Positions 34,226-43,983 are shown, counted from the stretch's first letter. The stretch is DNA of 64,000 bases from Bradyrhizobium sp. MOS002 (GCF_003020115.1 NZ_PYFX01000007.1:266102-330101); one strand, 5' to 3'. Notes: generated by a model not told the origin, from the sequence alone. Program-made: numbers and translations.

Positions 34226-35263
34226 ATGTCGGTCGACAATTCCAGTGCCTCTCAGACGGCGGTTCTCGATCCGTCGCGGGCACGCGTCGCCGGTGCGATC
34301 AAGCAGGCCTCGAACGTCGCCGGCGTCAGCTTCCAATACATGCTGACCACCGCCAAAATGGAATCGGATTTCGATCCCACGGCAGGGGCGACTACGTCAT
34401 CCGCGCATGGGCTCTACCAGTTCATCGACCAGACCTGGCTCGGCACGGTGAAGGAAGCGGGCACCCAGCTCGGCTTTGGCAACTATTCCGACGCCATCAC
34501 CAAGACGTCGTCGGGCACCTACACCGTCGATGATCCCGCGATGAAGCGGTCGATCATGAAGCTGCGCGACGATCCGGAGGCCGCCTCCAGCATGGCGGCT
34601 GCGCTGACGCAGTCGAACAGCTTCAAGCTCACCGGCCTGCTCGGCCGCAGGCCGTCCGACAGCGAGCTCTATATGGCGCATTTCATGGGCGTCGGCGGCG
34701 CCGCGAAACTGATCGCCAATGCCGAGGACAATCCGCAAGCGGTCGGCGCGCGGTTGTTTCCCAATGCGGCGTCCGCCAATCGCTCGATCTTCTACGCCAA
34801 AGACGGCCGCGCGCGCAGCGTCTCCGAGGTCTATTCGGTGCTGGATGCGCGCTACGCCAGCGCCGCAAATTCGAAAACAACCCGTAGCGCGATGGCGATG
34901 TATGGCGGCACGCCATCCACCACGCAGGTCGCGAGCGCCAACGGCGTACAGCCTGGCGCGCCGCTGATCGACAATGCCGCGTATCTCCAGACCTTTCCGA
35001 ACACACGCGCGGTGACGCCGGTCAGCGCGACAGCGCCAACGACGGTCGCGGACAATGCACCGATCACGCCGGTGTTTCGCTCGATCTATCAGCCCGGCGA
35101 CACCACCCAGCCGGTCTCGACGACCGTGCAGAAATTGTGGGGCAACAATGCCTCGCTCACCTCGGTCGCACCCGCGACCTCGGTCGCACCCGCGACGCCC
35201 GACGTTCGGCCGCCGCAGCCGCTTGATCTCTTCAGCGATCGCAGCGGCACGTTCTCGAGCTAA
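34226..35263 (+). CDS. Lytic transglycosylase-like (SLT) protein
   Basis: 345 residues without a classical signal peptide. The region LTTAKMESDFDP (Glu about 49) and SSAHGLYQFIDQTWL matches the SLT goose-lysozyme-like catalytic core, with Glu as the acid; the fold then appears to continue to about residue 185. The C-terminal half is Thr/Ala/Pro-rich, with a short tandem repeat SVAPATSVAPAT encoded by a repeated 18-bp unit. ATG 34226 was preferred over 34163. Related proteins act in flagellar or envelope remodelling, but no such genes are adjacent. Confidence 0.8.
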   Translation: MSVDNSSASQTAVLDPSRARVAGAIKQASNVAGVSFQYMLTTAKMESDFDPTAGATTSSAHGLYQFIDQTWLGTVKEAGTQLGFGNYSDAITKTSSGTYTVDDPAMKRSIMKLRDDPEAASSMAAALTQSNSFKLTGLLGRRPSDSELYMAHFMGVGGAAKLIANAEDNPQAVGARLFPNAASANRSIFYAKDGRARSVSEVYSVLDARYASAANSKTTRSAMAMYGGTPSTTQVASANGVQPGAPLIDNAAYLQTFPNTRAVTPVSATAPTTVADNAPITPVFRSIYQPGDTTQPVSTTVQKLWGNNASLTSVAPATSVAPATPDVRPPQPLDLFSDRSGTFSS

Positions 35264-35282
35264 TTCGCTGCCTAACTCTCGC

Positions 35283-35416
35283 TCGTGTCCCGGACGCGCT
35301 GCAGCGTGTAACGCTGCTGCGCAGAGCCGGGACCCACGCCCGCAGCAAATTCGTTCGTCAAGATGAGCCCCGGCTCAGCAGCACATCACTGCGTGCTGCG
35401 CTGCGTCCGGGGCACG
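35283..35416. repeat. REP-like palindromic element
   Basis: Arms CGTGTCCCGGACGCGCTGCA and TGCGCTGCGTCCGGGGCACG flank two inner hairpins with GCCGGGACCCA and AGCCCCGGCT. It is a dispersed intergenic palindrome of this genus, as I recall. Lies between the transglycosylase-like and DUF2336 genes. Confidence 0.7.
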
Positions 35417-35560
35417 CACCTTGGGTGCCGTTGCCCCTTAACAAAACGTCAATAAAACCAGCCAGTTATGGTGAACGCTTTGTTAAGCGTCGTGGTTTAT
35501 TTTGTGTTGCAGGTGACAAGCCGTCACCGCTTCGTCTTCGTTGCGTAAGCCGGAAGCACC

Positions 35561-36736
35561 ATGATTGTTCGGCAGTTCATCAACTGGATCAGGACGGCGC
35601 CCGCTGGCGAGCGGGCCGAGGCTACGCGGGCGCTGGCCCGGGCCTGGCTGATCTCAGACCTTTCCCATGACGACCGTGTTGCCGCCGAAGGCGCGCTTCT
35701 GATGCTGCTCGACGATCCCTCGCCGCTGGTGCGGCAGGCGATGGCCGAGGCGTTTGCGCGCAGCACCGAGGCGCCGGCGTCGATCGTGCGGGCGCTGTCG
35801 GCGGACCAGCCGACCGTCGCGCTGCCCGTGCTCGAACATTCTCCGTTGCTGATCGACGCCGATCTCGTCGACATCGTGGCGACCGGCAACGACGAGGTGC
35901 AGTGCGCGGTCGCGCGCCGCATCGCGCTGCCGGTATCGGTCTGCGCCGCCATTGCCGAAGTCGGCTGCGCGGCGGCAGCGCTCGAGTTGATCGAAAATTC
36001 TCATGCCGAGCTTGCGCCGTTCTCCTGGGATCGCATCGTCGAGCGTCACGGCCATCTCGCCGCGATCCGCGAGGCGATGCTGGTGCTGGAGGATCTGCCG
36101 TCAGCCACGCGCGCTGCGCTGGTGGCAAAACTCTCGGAGACGCTGGCTCAATTCGTCGTGGCCCGGAACTGGCTGAGTGCCGACCGCGCCGAGCGCATCG
36201 CGATCGAGGCGCGCGACCGCTCCACCATGAACATCGCGGCGCGCTCGCGCGGCGAAGACATGGAAGGTCTTGTTCGGCACCTGCGCATCACCGGCCAGCT
36301 CACCGCGGGTCTCATTCTGCGCGCGCTGCTGTCGAGCAATCTCGACCTGTTCCATGCGGCGCTGGCTGAGCTCGCCGAGCTGCCGCGGGCGCGCGTGTCC
36401 TCGCTGCTGCACGATCGTGGCGGCAACAGCCTGCAGGCGCTGCTTCGCCGCGCCGGGCTTCCCGAGGCGACGTTTGCGGCCTTCCAGGTCGCCCTCGATG
36501 CCTGCCACGAGCAAGGCTTCGTCGACAGCGACGACAATGCGGCACGGCTGCGCCGCCGCATGGTCGAGCGCGTGCTCACCCATTGCGAGACCGACCGCGG
36601 CGCGACCGAGCCGCTGATGGTCCTGCTGCGCCGCTTCGCCACCGAATCCGCGCGCGAAGAGGCGAGGCTGTTCTGCGACGAGCTGGTCGCGGACGAGGCG
36701 GTCGATCCGGTCTATGACGATCTGATTGCGGCGTAG
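35561..36736 (+). CDS. DUF2336 protein
   Basis: 391 residues, almost wholly alpha-helical, with HEAT-like segments (for example LLDDPSPLVRQAMAEAFAR). This fits the DUF2336 family found in alphaproteobacteria. In some relatives these proteins neighbour chemotaxis or two-component genes; here the next genes (convergent) are a response regulator and an Hpt protein, which may be more than chance. No catalytic residues are visible. Confidence 0.87.
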   Translation: MIVRQFINWIRTAPAGERAEATRALARAWLISDLSHDDRVAAEGALLMLLDDPSPLVRQAMAEAFARSTEAPASIVRALSADQPTVALPVLEHSPLLIDADLVDIVATGNDEVQCAVARRIALPVSVCAAIAEVGCAAAALELIENSHAELAPFSWDRIVERHGHLAAIREAMLVLEDLPSATRAALVAKLSETLAQFVVARNWLSADRAERIAIEARDRSTMNIAARSRGEDMEGLVRHLRITGQLTAGLILRALLSSNLDLFHAALAELAELPRARVSSLLHDRGGNSLQALLRRAGLPEATFAAFQVALDACHEQGFVDSDDNAARLRRRMVERVLTHCETDRGATEPLMVLLRRFATESAREEARLFCDELVADEAVDPVYDDLIAA

Positions 36737-36757
36737 TTCGAGGCCGACCCCGCACTC

Positions 36758-36836
36758 CGTCATGCGAGCGCAGCGAAGCAATCCAGAATCCCTCCGCGGG
36801 AACAGTCTGAATTGCTTCGCTGCGCTTGCAGTGACG
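36758..36836. repeat. 80-bp dispersed palindrome, copy 2
   Basis: Arms CGTCATGCGAGCGCAGCGAA and TTCGCTGCGCTTGCAGTGAC are nearly the same as in the copy at 13198-13277, with one deleted T and a few substitutions. It separates two convergent genes and could act as a bidirectional terminator. Confidence 0.8.
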
Positions 36837-36845
36837 AGAGGAGAA

Positions 36846-37424
36846 CTACCCCGCCGGCGCGATGCTCGGCGCCAGGATCACCTCGAGATGCTCGGGGCGA
36901 TCGCGGTTGACGTCGGCGAGATAGTCGTCGGCGACCTTGCGCAGGCGCCGGCTGAGCTCGGCGGAGACGCTGATGCTGTCGAGCTTGGTGTTCTCGTGCA
37001 CGATGGCGAGGATGGCGTTGATGTGGTGCGTGAACAGCTCGGCCGGCACCTTTTCGAGATCGGGCGCGTGCTCGATGACGCGGCACAGGCTCTCGGCTAC
37101 GCCCGCTGCCGCCGGATAGCCGAAGGTCGCGGCATCGCCCTTGATGTCGTGCGCGGCGCGAAACAACTCGTCGCGTCTGTCCTTGGTGAAGCCGCCGTGC
37201 CGGATGGCGACGTAGGCGGCCGACAGCCGGTTGATCTCGGTCGCCATCCAGTCCTTGAACTCGCCGGCGAGGCCCGCGAGCGCCTGTTCGGCGCGGCCGA
37301 CCGGATCGTCCATGTCCTTCTCTTCGACGCGGCGCAGGACCGACCGCAGCGGGTTGGGCTGCGTGATGATTTGATGCGTGGCGAAGGCCGTGATCTCGAT
37401 GTCTCTTGCGCTGTTCTTCGCCAT
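36846..37424 (-). CDS. Hpt-domain phosphotransfer protein
   Basis: 192 residues. The Hpt helical bundle (about 60-165) holds the phosphorylatable His in RAAHDIKGDAATFGYP. The N-terminal 50 residues are unlike known domains. The protein probably relays phosphate to the response regulator encoded 31 bp upstream on the same strand. No histidine kinase is nearby, so a kinase elsewhere must feed it. Confidence 0.88.
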   Translation of the reverse strand: MAKNSARDIEITAFATHQIITQPNPLRSVLRRVEEKDMDDPVGRAEQALAGLAGEFKDWMATEINRLSAAYVAIRHGGFTKDRRDELFRAAHDIKGDAATFGYPAAAGVAESLCRVIEHAPDLEKVPAELFTHHINAILAIVHENTKLDSISVSAELSRRLRKVADDYLADVNRDRPEHLEVILAPSIAPAG

Positions 37425-37455
37425 GATATCGGCCTCGATCGTGAGAGACGTTGCG

Positions 37456-38001
37456 CTAGATGGAGGAGCGGGCCTTGTCGAGCAGCGAGGGCTGCTGCAG
37501 CACCTCGTGCTTTTCGCCGACGCGGCGCTCGGGGCCCATATAGGCGGAGTTGATGTTGCGGCGGCGGTCGGGGCCGAAATAGGTCTTGGTCTTGATGAAG
37601 GGGCGGGGACTGGCGACCACGTTGAGGATGCGCTGGTAGAGCCCCTTGGCTGAGATCGGTTTGGCCAGGAATTCGGTGACGCCGGCGTCGCGCGCCACCG
37701 TGACGCGGCGCTTCTCGGAATGACCGGTCAGCATGATGATCGGCGCGTAGGGATTGCCCTTGGATTCCGGCTGCCGGATCATCTGTGCCAGCTCGAGCCC
37801 GTCGAAGATCGGCATCGCCCAGTCTGTGATGACGATGTCGGGCACGTAATGGCTGTACATTTCCAGCGCCGTGGCGCCGTCCTCGGCCTCGTAGACTTCG
37901 CGCGCGCCAAAGGAATGCAGCAGCGTCCGCAGGATGCGGCGCATGTGCGGATTGTCGTCGCAGACGAGGAAACGCAGCTTGTTGAAATCGATGCGGAACA
38001 T
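37456..38001 (-). CDS. CheY-like response regulator with C-terminal extension
   Basis: 181 residues. Receiver domain (about 8-130) with acidic pair DD near 15, phosphoacceptor Asp in VITDWAMP (about 60), Thr in MLTGHS and Lys in AKPI. The extra 50 residues (FGPDRRRNIN, MGPERRVGEK) are basic and contain two FGPDRR/MGPERR units, common in rhizobial receivers. No DNA-binding domain. Cotranscribed with the Hpt gene. Confidence 0.93.
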   Translation of the reverse strand: MFRIDFNKLRFLVCDDNPHMRRILRTLLHSFGAREVYEAEDGATALEMYSHYVPDIVITDWAMPIFDGLELAQMIRQPESKGNPYAPIIMLTGHSEKRRVTVARDAGVTEFLAKPISAKGLYQRILNVVASPRPFIKTKTYFGPDRRRNINSAYMGPERRVGEKHEVLQQPSLLDKARSSI

Positions 38002-38089
38002 GGAGCCCGGGCCGGAGCGGTCAACTTTCGTTAACCATATCTCGCCGGGGGTTAATGAACGGTTGCGATCGGCAGTCCGGCGAGGAGGC

Positions 38090-38869
38090 TCAGGAGCCGA
38101 ACTGTTCGCGCAAGATCCGCTCTTCCAGGCTGTGACCGGGGTCGAACAGCATGCGCATCGAGATGGTCCTGTCGGACAGCACCTCGACGCGGCGGACGTC
38201 GCGCACCTCGTCGTGGTCGGCGACCGCCGCCACGGGGCGCTTGTCGCCCTCCAGCACCTCGATCACGACATAAGCCGTGTTCGGCAGCAGTGCGCCGCGC
38301 CAGCGTCGCGGGCGGAAGGCGCTGATCGGCGTCAGCGCCAGGAGCGCGGCGTTGATCGGCAGGATCGGTCCCTGGGCGGACAGATTGTAGGCGGTCGAGC
38401 CGGCCGGCGTTGCCACCATGATGCCGTCGGCGATCAGCTCGGACATGCGCTCGCGCTCGTCGATCAGGATCCGCAGGCGCGCGGCCTGGTAGGTCTGCCG
38501 GAACAGGGCGACCTCGTTGATGGCGTGATGCAGGTGAACGCGGTCGTTGGCGTCGGTCGCGCGCATCAGGAGCGGGTGGATCTCGGATTCCTGCGCCGCC
38601 TCGAGACGAGCCCGAAGATCGACGGTCGAGTACTCGTTCATCAGGAAGCCGACGGTGCCGCGGTGCATGCCGTAGATCGGCTTGCCCGTATGCATGTGCT
38701 GATGCAGCGTCTGGAGCATGAGCCCGTCGCCGCCGAGTGCGACCACGATGTCGGCGTCCTTCGGATCGCAATTGCCGAAGTCCCTGGTGAGCTGGCCGAA
38801 GGCGGCTTGCGCCTCGCTGCTGGGGCTGGCGACGAAGGCGATCCGGTCGTATCGCGCTGGCTTGGTCAT
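38090..38869 (-). CDS. nadK: NAD kinase
   Basis: Makes NADP from NAD using ATP. 259 residues. The conserved GGDG (in VVALGGDGLML) binds the nucleotide; GTVGFLMN and TPAGSTAYNLSAQGPIL are the other family motifs. ATG 38869 follows GGAAG. The open frame continues to 39280 but that part is not family-like. Followed after 88 bp by the response regulator on the same strand. Confidence 0.97.
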   Translation of the reverse strand: MTKPARYDRIAFVASPSSEAQAAFGQLTRDFGNCDPKDADIVVALGGDGLMLQTLHQHMHTGKPIYGMHRGTVGFLMNEYSTVDLRARLEAAQESEIHPLLMRATDANDRVHLHHAINEVALFRQTYQAARLRILIDERERMSELIADGIMVATPAGSTAYNLSAQGPILPINAALLALTPISAFRPRRWRGALLPNTAYVVIEVLEGDKRPVAAVADHDEVRDVRRVEVLSDRTISMRMLFDPGHSLEERILREQFGS

Positions 38870-39124
38870 GGCTTCCGGGCAGGGCCGCTGGCTGGAGAAA
38901 GTTCCGCCGGGCTCGTCTAACGATCTCGACCTCGATTGTCGAGGATGACCGCCCGTCACAGCAGACCGGCAACTGCCCATCCCGATTTGAGGACGAAACC
39001 GGGTCGATTTGCGTCCAACCGGGCTCGTCAGGCACCGTTGTGGCCATGATCCCCCAAACCGTCGCAATTCCGCGCTAGCCTTGCGGTCCGCACCGGTGGT
39101 CGTCGCCGGGCAGGGAGAACGATC

Positions 39125-40687
39125 ATGGCCACGAATATGCCGGCGCTCCGCCGTGCGACCCTGGTGCTGGCGGTGTCGGCATTCGCGCTCGCAGGATTTG
39201 CGCGCGCGGACGATCCGCCGCAGCCGCGCGCCGAGGCGGCGGCGCCAGCCGGACAGAAGGGTGGACGCGGCGGCGCACAAAGCGCGTCGCAGAATTCATC
39301 GTCAGCCGAGCCGCACCGTCTTCCGCCGGATTCGACCACGAAGCAGACGCTCGATCTTCCCGGCCGTACCCTCAATTTCACAGCGACCGCTGGTTCGATC
39401 CGCGTGTTCGACGGCAAGGGCGAGCCGGTTGCCGACATCGCCTATACATCCTATGAGCTCGACGGCGCCGACCGTGCGACGCGCCCCGTGACGTTCCTGT
39501 TCAACGGCGGGCCCGGTGCGTCCTCGGCATGGCTCCAGTTCGGCGCGGCCGGGCCGTGGCGGCTGCCGCTCGATGGCGAAGCGCTGTCGCCGTCCGCCTC
39601 GCCCGAGGTGAAGCCCAACGCGGAGACCTGGCTCGATTTCACCGATCTCGTCTTCATCGACCCCGTCAGCACCGGCTATAGCCGCTTTGTCGCGAGCAGC
39701 GATGACGCGCGCAAGTCGTTCTACTCCGTCGACGGCGACGTCAATTCGATCGCGCTGGTGATCCGCCGCTGGCTCGAGAAGCACGACCGGCTGACATCGC
39801 CGAAATACGTCGCCGGCGAAAGCTATGGCGGCATTCGCGGGCCGAAGGTGGTGCGCCAGTTGCAGCTCCAGCACGGCGTCGGCGTCAGGGGATTGATCCT
39901 GGTGTCGCCGCTGCTGGACTTCCGCGAGTTCACCGGCACCAGCCTCCTGCAATATGTGGCGACGCTGCCGAGCTATGTGGCGGTAGCGCGTGAGGCGAAA
40001 GGCCCGGTCAAGCGCGCCGATCTCGCCGACGTCGAGGCTTACGCGCGCGGCGAATTCCTGGCCGACCTCGTCAAGGGCGAGGCGGACAAGGAGGCGACCA
40101 ATCGTCTTGCCGACAAGGTCGCCGAGCTGACCGGCATCGACCAGGCGGTGAGCCGCCGGCTTGCCGGCCGCTTCGACGTCGGCGAATTCCGCCGCGAGCT
40201 CGACCGCAAGAACGGCAAGGTGACGGGGCGCTACGATGCTTCGGTGCGCGGCTTAGATCCCTATCCGGATTCGAGCAGCTCGCGGTTCGGTGATCCCTCC
40301 GGCGATGCGCTGCAGGCGCCGCTGACGAGCGCCGCGGTTGACCTGTTGACACACAAGCTCAACTGGCGGCCCGATGGCTCCTACGAGGTGTTGAACGGCG
40401 CCGTCGAAGGCCACTGGGATTTCGGCCGCGGCATCAACCCGCCGCAATCGGTCTCCGAGCTGCGCCAGATCCTCGCCACGGATGCGAAGCTGAACGTGCT
40501 GGTCGCGCACGGCCTGTTCGATCTCGCCACGCCCTATTTCGGATCGAAGCGGGTGCTCGACCAGTTGCCCGCCTTCGCAACACAGCGGGTCAAGTTCGTG
40601 GTCTATCCCGGCGGCCACATGTTTTATTCGCGCGACGGTTCGCGGCAGGCCCTTCGGAGCGAGGTCGAGACTCTCATTCGGGAGTAG
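39125..40687 (+). CDS. Secreted S10-family serine carboxypeptidase
   Basis: 520 residues. Signal peptide (LRRATLVLAVSAFALAGFARA), then a Ala/Gly/Ser-rich stretch to about residue 65. Catalytic triad: Ser233 in GESYGG, an Asp in GLFDLATP and His in PGGHMFYS. Oxyanion region FNGGPGASSAWLQFG. It probably trims peptides in the periplasm or outside. The last 14 bp overlap the convergent hydrolase gene. Confidence 0.9.
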   Translation: MATNMPALRRATLVLAVSAFALAGFARADDPPQPRAEAAAPAGQKGGRGGAQSASQNSSSAEPHRLPPDSTTKQTLDLPGRTLNFTATAGSIRVFDGKGEPVADIAYTSYELDGADRATRPVTFLFNGGPGASSAWLQFGAAGPWRLPLDGEALSPSASPEVKPNAETWLDFTDLVFIDPVSTGYSRFVASSDDARKSFYSVDGDVNSIALVIRRWLEKHDRLTSPKYVAGESYGGIRGPKVVRQLQLQHGVGVRGLILVSPLLDFREFTGTSLLQYVATLPSYVAVAREAKGPVKRADLADVEAYARGEFLADLVKGEADKEATNRLADKVAELTGIDQAVSRRLAGRFDVGEFRRELDRKNGKVTGRYDASVRGLDPYPDSSSSRFGDPSGDALQAPLTSAAVDLLTHKLNWRPDGSYEVLNGAVEGHWDFGRGINPPQSVSELRQILATDAKLNVLVAHGLFDLATPYFGSKRVLDQLPAFATQRVKFVVYPGGHMFYSRDGSRQALRSEVETLIRE

Positions 40688-42062
40688 GCCGCCGCTTGCG
40701 AGGCTGGTATCTCCGCGCGATCTCGCGGGCTACGACGGCCGCAGGCTTGATGTTGGCGCCCGCGATCCAGACGTCGCTAACCTTGCCGCGCTTGTCGCGG
40801 ACGCGGCGCACCGGCTCGCCGTGGCTGGAATAACCGGCGGCCCAGGCAAGCTTGCCGGTGTCGCGGCCGGTGACCTCGATCTCGGCGGCGTCCATGAACG
40901 GGTTGTTGAACTGGGGATTGGCGACAAGCACGCGGTTGCCCGCGGGTACCAGATCGGTCGCGCCCCAGATCGTCCACCAGCGACCGGTCCAGTCGCGCAC
41001 GCGTCGGTCGGGTGCGCCACGGGCCTGGAAGACGCGCAGGATCTGCATCGCGCCGTCCATCCAGAACGGCGCCGCGCCGTCGATGGAGTTGCTGAGGATG
41101 CTGATCGCGAGTTCACAAGCAGGGATGGAGCAGGTCCGGGAGATGTAGCCCTGGAAGTGGCCGCCATGACCGATCCAGTCCCAGCCATCGAGCTTGCCGG
41201 CGTTGATACCCAGACCGTAATAGCTCTCGAAACTCTGCGGGATGCGCCAATGATGCCGCGTCATTTCGCGGCGACTTGCAGCCGACAGCAGGCTCTTTTT
41301 CGCATTGGGCGCGAGCTGCGCGAAGAAACGCGCCGTATCGGCGGCGGTGGCGGCGAAACCGGTGGCGGATGCCATCGCGTGCGTGGGATTGTCGCCGGGG
41401 ATCACGCAACGCTCGCCCAATGGCACTTTCCGCGTGTGGCCGCGCGCAAATAATGCACCCTTCGGAAGCGGCGCGTCAGGCTCGGTTTCGCGCAGGCCTG
41501 CGGCCTCGATGATCTCGCGTTTGATCCAGACGGAGTAGGGCTCCTTCGTCACGGCTTCGACGACAAGACCGAGCAGGCCAAAGCCATGGTTGGAATATTT
41601 GAAGCGCGTGCCGGGCTCGATCACGGTCGGCAGCTTCAGCTCCGCGAGCAACTCCTTGGCGCTCAGATACGGACGACGATCAATGAACTGGCCGGAATCG
41701 GCGCCATCGCGCGTCAGCCCGGCGCTGTGCGAGAGCAGCTGCGCGATGGTCGTTTCGGCAACGCGCGGATGCAGGCCGCCGATATATTGGCCGACAGTGT
41801 CGTCGAGCCGGAGCTTGCGCTGCTCGCGCAGCTTCATGATGCCGGCCGAGGTAAAGCTCTTCGAGTGCGAGGCGATTCGGAAACGGTGGCGCGGGGTGAG
41901 CTTCTCGCCAGTGTCGAGATTGGCGAGGCCGAACGCATGCTCGGCAACGATTTCGCCGCGATGGACGAAGGCGACGAGGACGCCCGGCTGCTGGATTGTG
42001 GTGTGCTGGAATTCGATCCAGGAGCCGATGTAGTCGATCGCGGATCGCAGCCACTTGTCCAT
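40674..42062 (-). CDS. Beta-lactamase-fold serine hydrolase
   Basis: 462 residues with no signal peptide. Motifs: S-H-S-K (Ser65, Lys68), Y-S-N in FKYSNHGFG and H-G-G in WIGHGGHFQG, the full class C set. The last 110 residues form an extra domain (RDWTGRWWTIWGATDLV onward). Similar proteins act as esterases or D-aminopeptidases. ATG 42062 is preferred; the frame upstream to 42251 looks non-coding. The Shine-Dalgarno is weak. Confidence 0.88.
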   Translation of the reverse strand: MDKWLRSAIDYIGSWIEFQHTTIQQPGVLVAFVHRGEIVAEHAFGLANLDTGEKLTPRHRFRIASHSKSFTSAGIMKLREQRKLRLDDTVGQYIGGLHPRVAETTIAQLLSHSAGLTRDGADSGQFIDRRPYLSAKELLAELKLPTVIEPGTRFKYSNHGFGLLGLVVEAVTKEPYSVWIKREIIEAAGLRETEPDAPLPKGALFARGHTRKVPLGERCVIPGDNPTHAMASATGFAATAADTARFFAQLAPNAKKSLLSAASRREMTRHHWRIPQSFESYYGLGINAGKLDGWDWIGHGGHFQGYISRTCSIPACELAISILSNSIDGAAPFWMDGAMQILRVFQARGAPDRRVRDWTGRWWTIWGATDLVPAGNRVLVANPQFNNPFMDAAEIEVTGRDTGKLAWAAGYSSHGEPVRRVRDKRGKVSDVWIAGANIKPAAVVAREIARRYQPRKRRPTPE

Positions 42063-42118
42063 TGCGCACCGATTAGCGAGGAGAGGATTTGATCGAGAGG
42101 CTAGCCGAGAACGCAGAA

Positions 42119-42144
42119 CGGGCACAACCCTGAGGTTGTGCCCG
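42119..42144 (-). terminator. Perfect hairpin terminator after the TPR gene
   Basis: CGGGCACAACC and GGTTGTGCCCG form an 11-bp stem around a 4-nt loop, 28 bp after the stop of the 42172-42714 gene. Confidence 0.75.
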
Positions 42145-42171
42145 CTCGCTTCGTTCGAAGATGCGCAGTCT

Positions 42172-42714
42172 TTAGTAGACGAGCGTCGCGCCGGTCGGCT
42201 TGTCGAGCGCGGCGGCGAGCGAGCGATATTCGGAGCTGTCGGTGCCGGCAAGCGAGGCGAGCTTGTTCAGGTGATACTGCGCCTGCTCGCGGTTGCCCTG
42301 CTCGAGCTGCCAGAGGCCGTAATACTGCCAGGTGCGGACGTGGTTCGGATCGTCCTTCAGCGCCAGCTCGTAATAGACCTTCGATGACTGGTAGTCGCCG
42401 AGCTTGCGATAGGAGTAGCCGATCAGATTGGCGACGTCGGCGACGTCGTCGCGCTTGAGCGACTTCAGCTGGCCGATCGCGCCGGTGTAGTCGTGATTGT
42501 CATAGATCGTGGTGTAGGCGGTGCGATAGGCAGCAAGGAATTTCGGATCGCTGACGGAGGAGCTCTTCTTCTTGCCCTTTTTGGTCGAGGTGTCCGACGA
42601 CGGCGGCGACGAGGGGGTGTCGCCACCTGCGGCATAGGCGCTGGTCAGAGCCGGCCCGGCCGCCAATGTCATGGCGACAAGTCCCGGCACAAGAAGCGTT
42701 GAGAGTTTGCGCAT
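42172..42714 (-). CDS. Exported TPR-repeat protein
   Basis: 180 residues. Signal peptide MRKLSTLLVPGLVAMTLAA with cleavage after AYA. A Ser/Thr/Lys-rich linker (about 30-55) leads to three or four tetratricopeptide-like units (LIGYSYRKLGDYQSSKVYYE, WQYYGLWQLEQGNREQAQYH). Probably a periplasmic adaptor. Followed by a strong terminator hairpin, so it is a single-gene unit. Confidence 0.88.
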   Translation of the reverse strand: MRKLSTLLVPGLVAMTLAAGPALTSAYAAGGDTPSSPPSSDTSTKKGKKKSSSVSDPKFLAAYRTAYTTIYDNHDYTGAIGQLKSLKRDDVADVANLIGYSYRKLGDYQSSKVYYELALKDDPNHVRTWQYYGLWQLEQGNREQAQYHLNKLASLAGTDSSEYRSLAAALDKPTGATLVY

Positions 42715-42966
42715 CTAAGTTCTCCCGTATGGAACGTGGCGATCCTACACGATTGCCCAAAGACCGGAACACCCATCAGGCAAAAACATTCCCGGCATCC
42801 TGGCCTATTCGCCCTGCGGGCGGATGACAAACTTGTCATCCAGATGAACGGAAGCCTGCTGCGGGCTTCAGATTGGGTTCAGTGCGTGCCCCCTAGGCTC
42901 CAACCTACGATCGAAGGGTTGGCGAGAGGGCGCCCGCCTCAAGATCCTTCCAAGAGGAGACCAACC

Positions 42967-43350
42967 ATGTTGAAGACCATTTCCGCAGCCTTGCTCGCAG
43001 CTTCCGTGATCGCAGCCCCGGCCTTCGCAGCCGAGACCGCCAAGACCACCACGACCACGCCGGTGATCAAGGCAGACCAGAGCCGGACCAAGGTGTCGAC
43101 CACCGCCGCGAAACCCGATGCCGGCCTCAAGGCCGATGCCAAGACTTCGGACGTCAAGACTTTGGACGTCAAGACCGACGCCAAGGTGGATGCCAAGTCG
43201 AAGGCGATGAACGCCAACGCTGCGGTCACGCCCGACGAGCACAAGACCGTGCGCACGCATCGCCATCACCACAAGCATCTGTCGGCGAAGAAGTCGCTGA
43301 CGACGCAGCCGGACGCGACCAAGCCGGCGACGATGGACAAGCGCAGCTAA
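42967..43350 (+). CDS. Secreted Lys/Ala/Thr-rich protein with His-rich tail
   Basis: 127 residues. Signal peptide MLKTISAALLAASVIAAPAFAA. Low-complexity Lys/Ala/Asp repeats (KTSDVKTLDVKTDAKVDAKS) and a His cluster (THRHHHKHLSAKK) that could bind metal. GAGGAGA 6 nt before ATG 42967. Similar short alkaline-lysine proteins are frequent in this genus. Function unknown. Confidence 0.75.
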   Translation: MLKTISAALLAASVIAAPAFAAETAKTTTTTPVIKADQSRTKVSTTAAKPDAGLKADAKTSDVKTLDVKTDAKVDAKSKAMNANAAVTPDEHKTVRTHRHHHKHLSAKKSLTTQPDATKPATMDKRS

Positions 43351-43548
43351 CCACTGATCCTGCCGCGGCGGCGTCCATTGCCCAGCCGCCGCGCGAGGAA
43401 TTCAGGCCCGGCCCGTCGTCTCGGTGTCTTGCGCGAAAGCGCAAGGCACCGGCGGCGGGCGGGCGGGTGCGTTGCGGAAGCGAATTCCCTTCATGCAGCC
43501 TTGGGGCTAGAACGTCTCCCGAGTATGGGCGAGCGGAGAGCGTGACCG

Positions 43549-43983
43549 GTGGGGCGATTGACGATACGAGCGGCGCGCCTGGCATTAATCCTGGCATTGC
43601 CGTTGGCGCTCGCGGCATGTTTCGGCAGCGATGGTGACCGTCCAACCCTGATGGACGGGACCCAGGCCGGCGGGCCGCAGCCGTTTCCCGACAATTTTCG
43701 CGGCGATATGCTGGCCTTGATGCGCAGCTATCTGAACAACCCCGTCGGCGTGCGTGACGCAAGCATGGCCGAGCCGGTGCAGCGCGAGGTCGGCGGCCGG
43801 CAGTTCTATGTCAGCTGCCTGCACTTCACCTCACGCGAGACCGACGGCACCTACAAGGCCATGAGGGAACGCGCCGTCATCTTCGTCAACGGCCGGGCGG
43901 ACCGCGTCGTCGATCGCGCCAGCGAGCTGTGCGCGGGCGCGGTTTACGTACCCTTTCCGGAACTGGAAAAGATGACGCGGTAG
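43549..43983 (+). CDS. Lipoprotein of unknown function
   Basis: 144 residues, GTG start. The signal sequence ends in a lipobox LALAAC (Cys about 24), so it is lipid-anchored. The domain LMRSYLNNPVGVRDASMAEP through LCAGAVYVPFPELEKM looks well folded and conserved, but I cannot name it. GAGCGGAGAG lies upstream. Confidence 0.8.
   Translation: MGRLTIRAARLALILALPLALAACFGSDGDRPTLMDGTQAGGPQPFPDNFRGDMLALMRSYLNNPVGVRDASMAEPVQREVGGRQFYVSCLHFTSRETDGTYKAMRERAVIFVNGRADRVVDRASELCAGAVYVPFPELEKMTR

Noticed and set aside
42736..42966. Longer N-terminus for the His-rich secreted protein
   Set aside because: The signal peptide begins at 42967 with GAGGAGA before it; the upstream residues are not protein-like.
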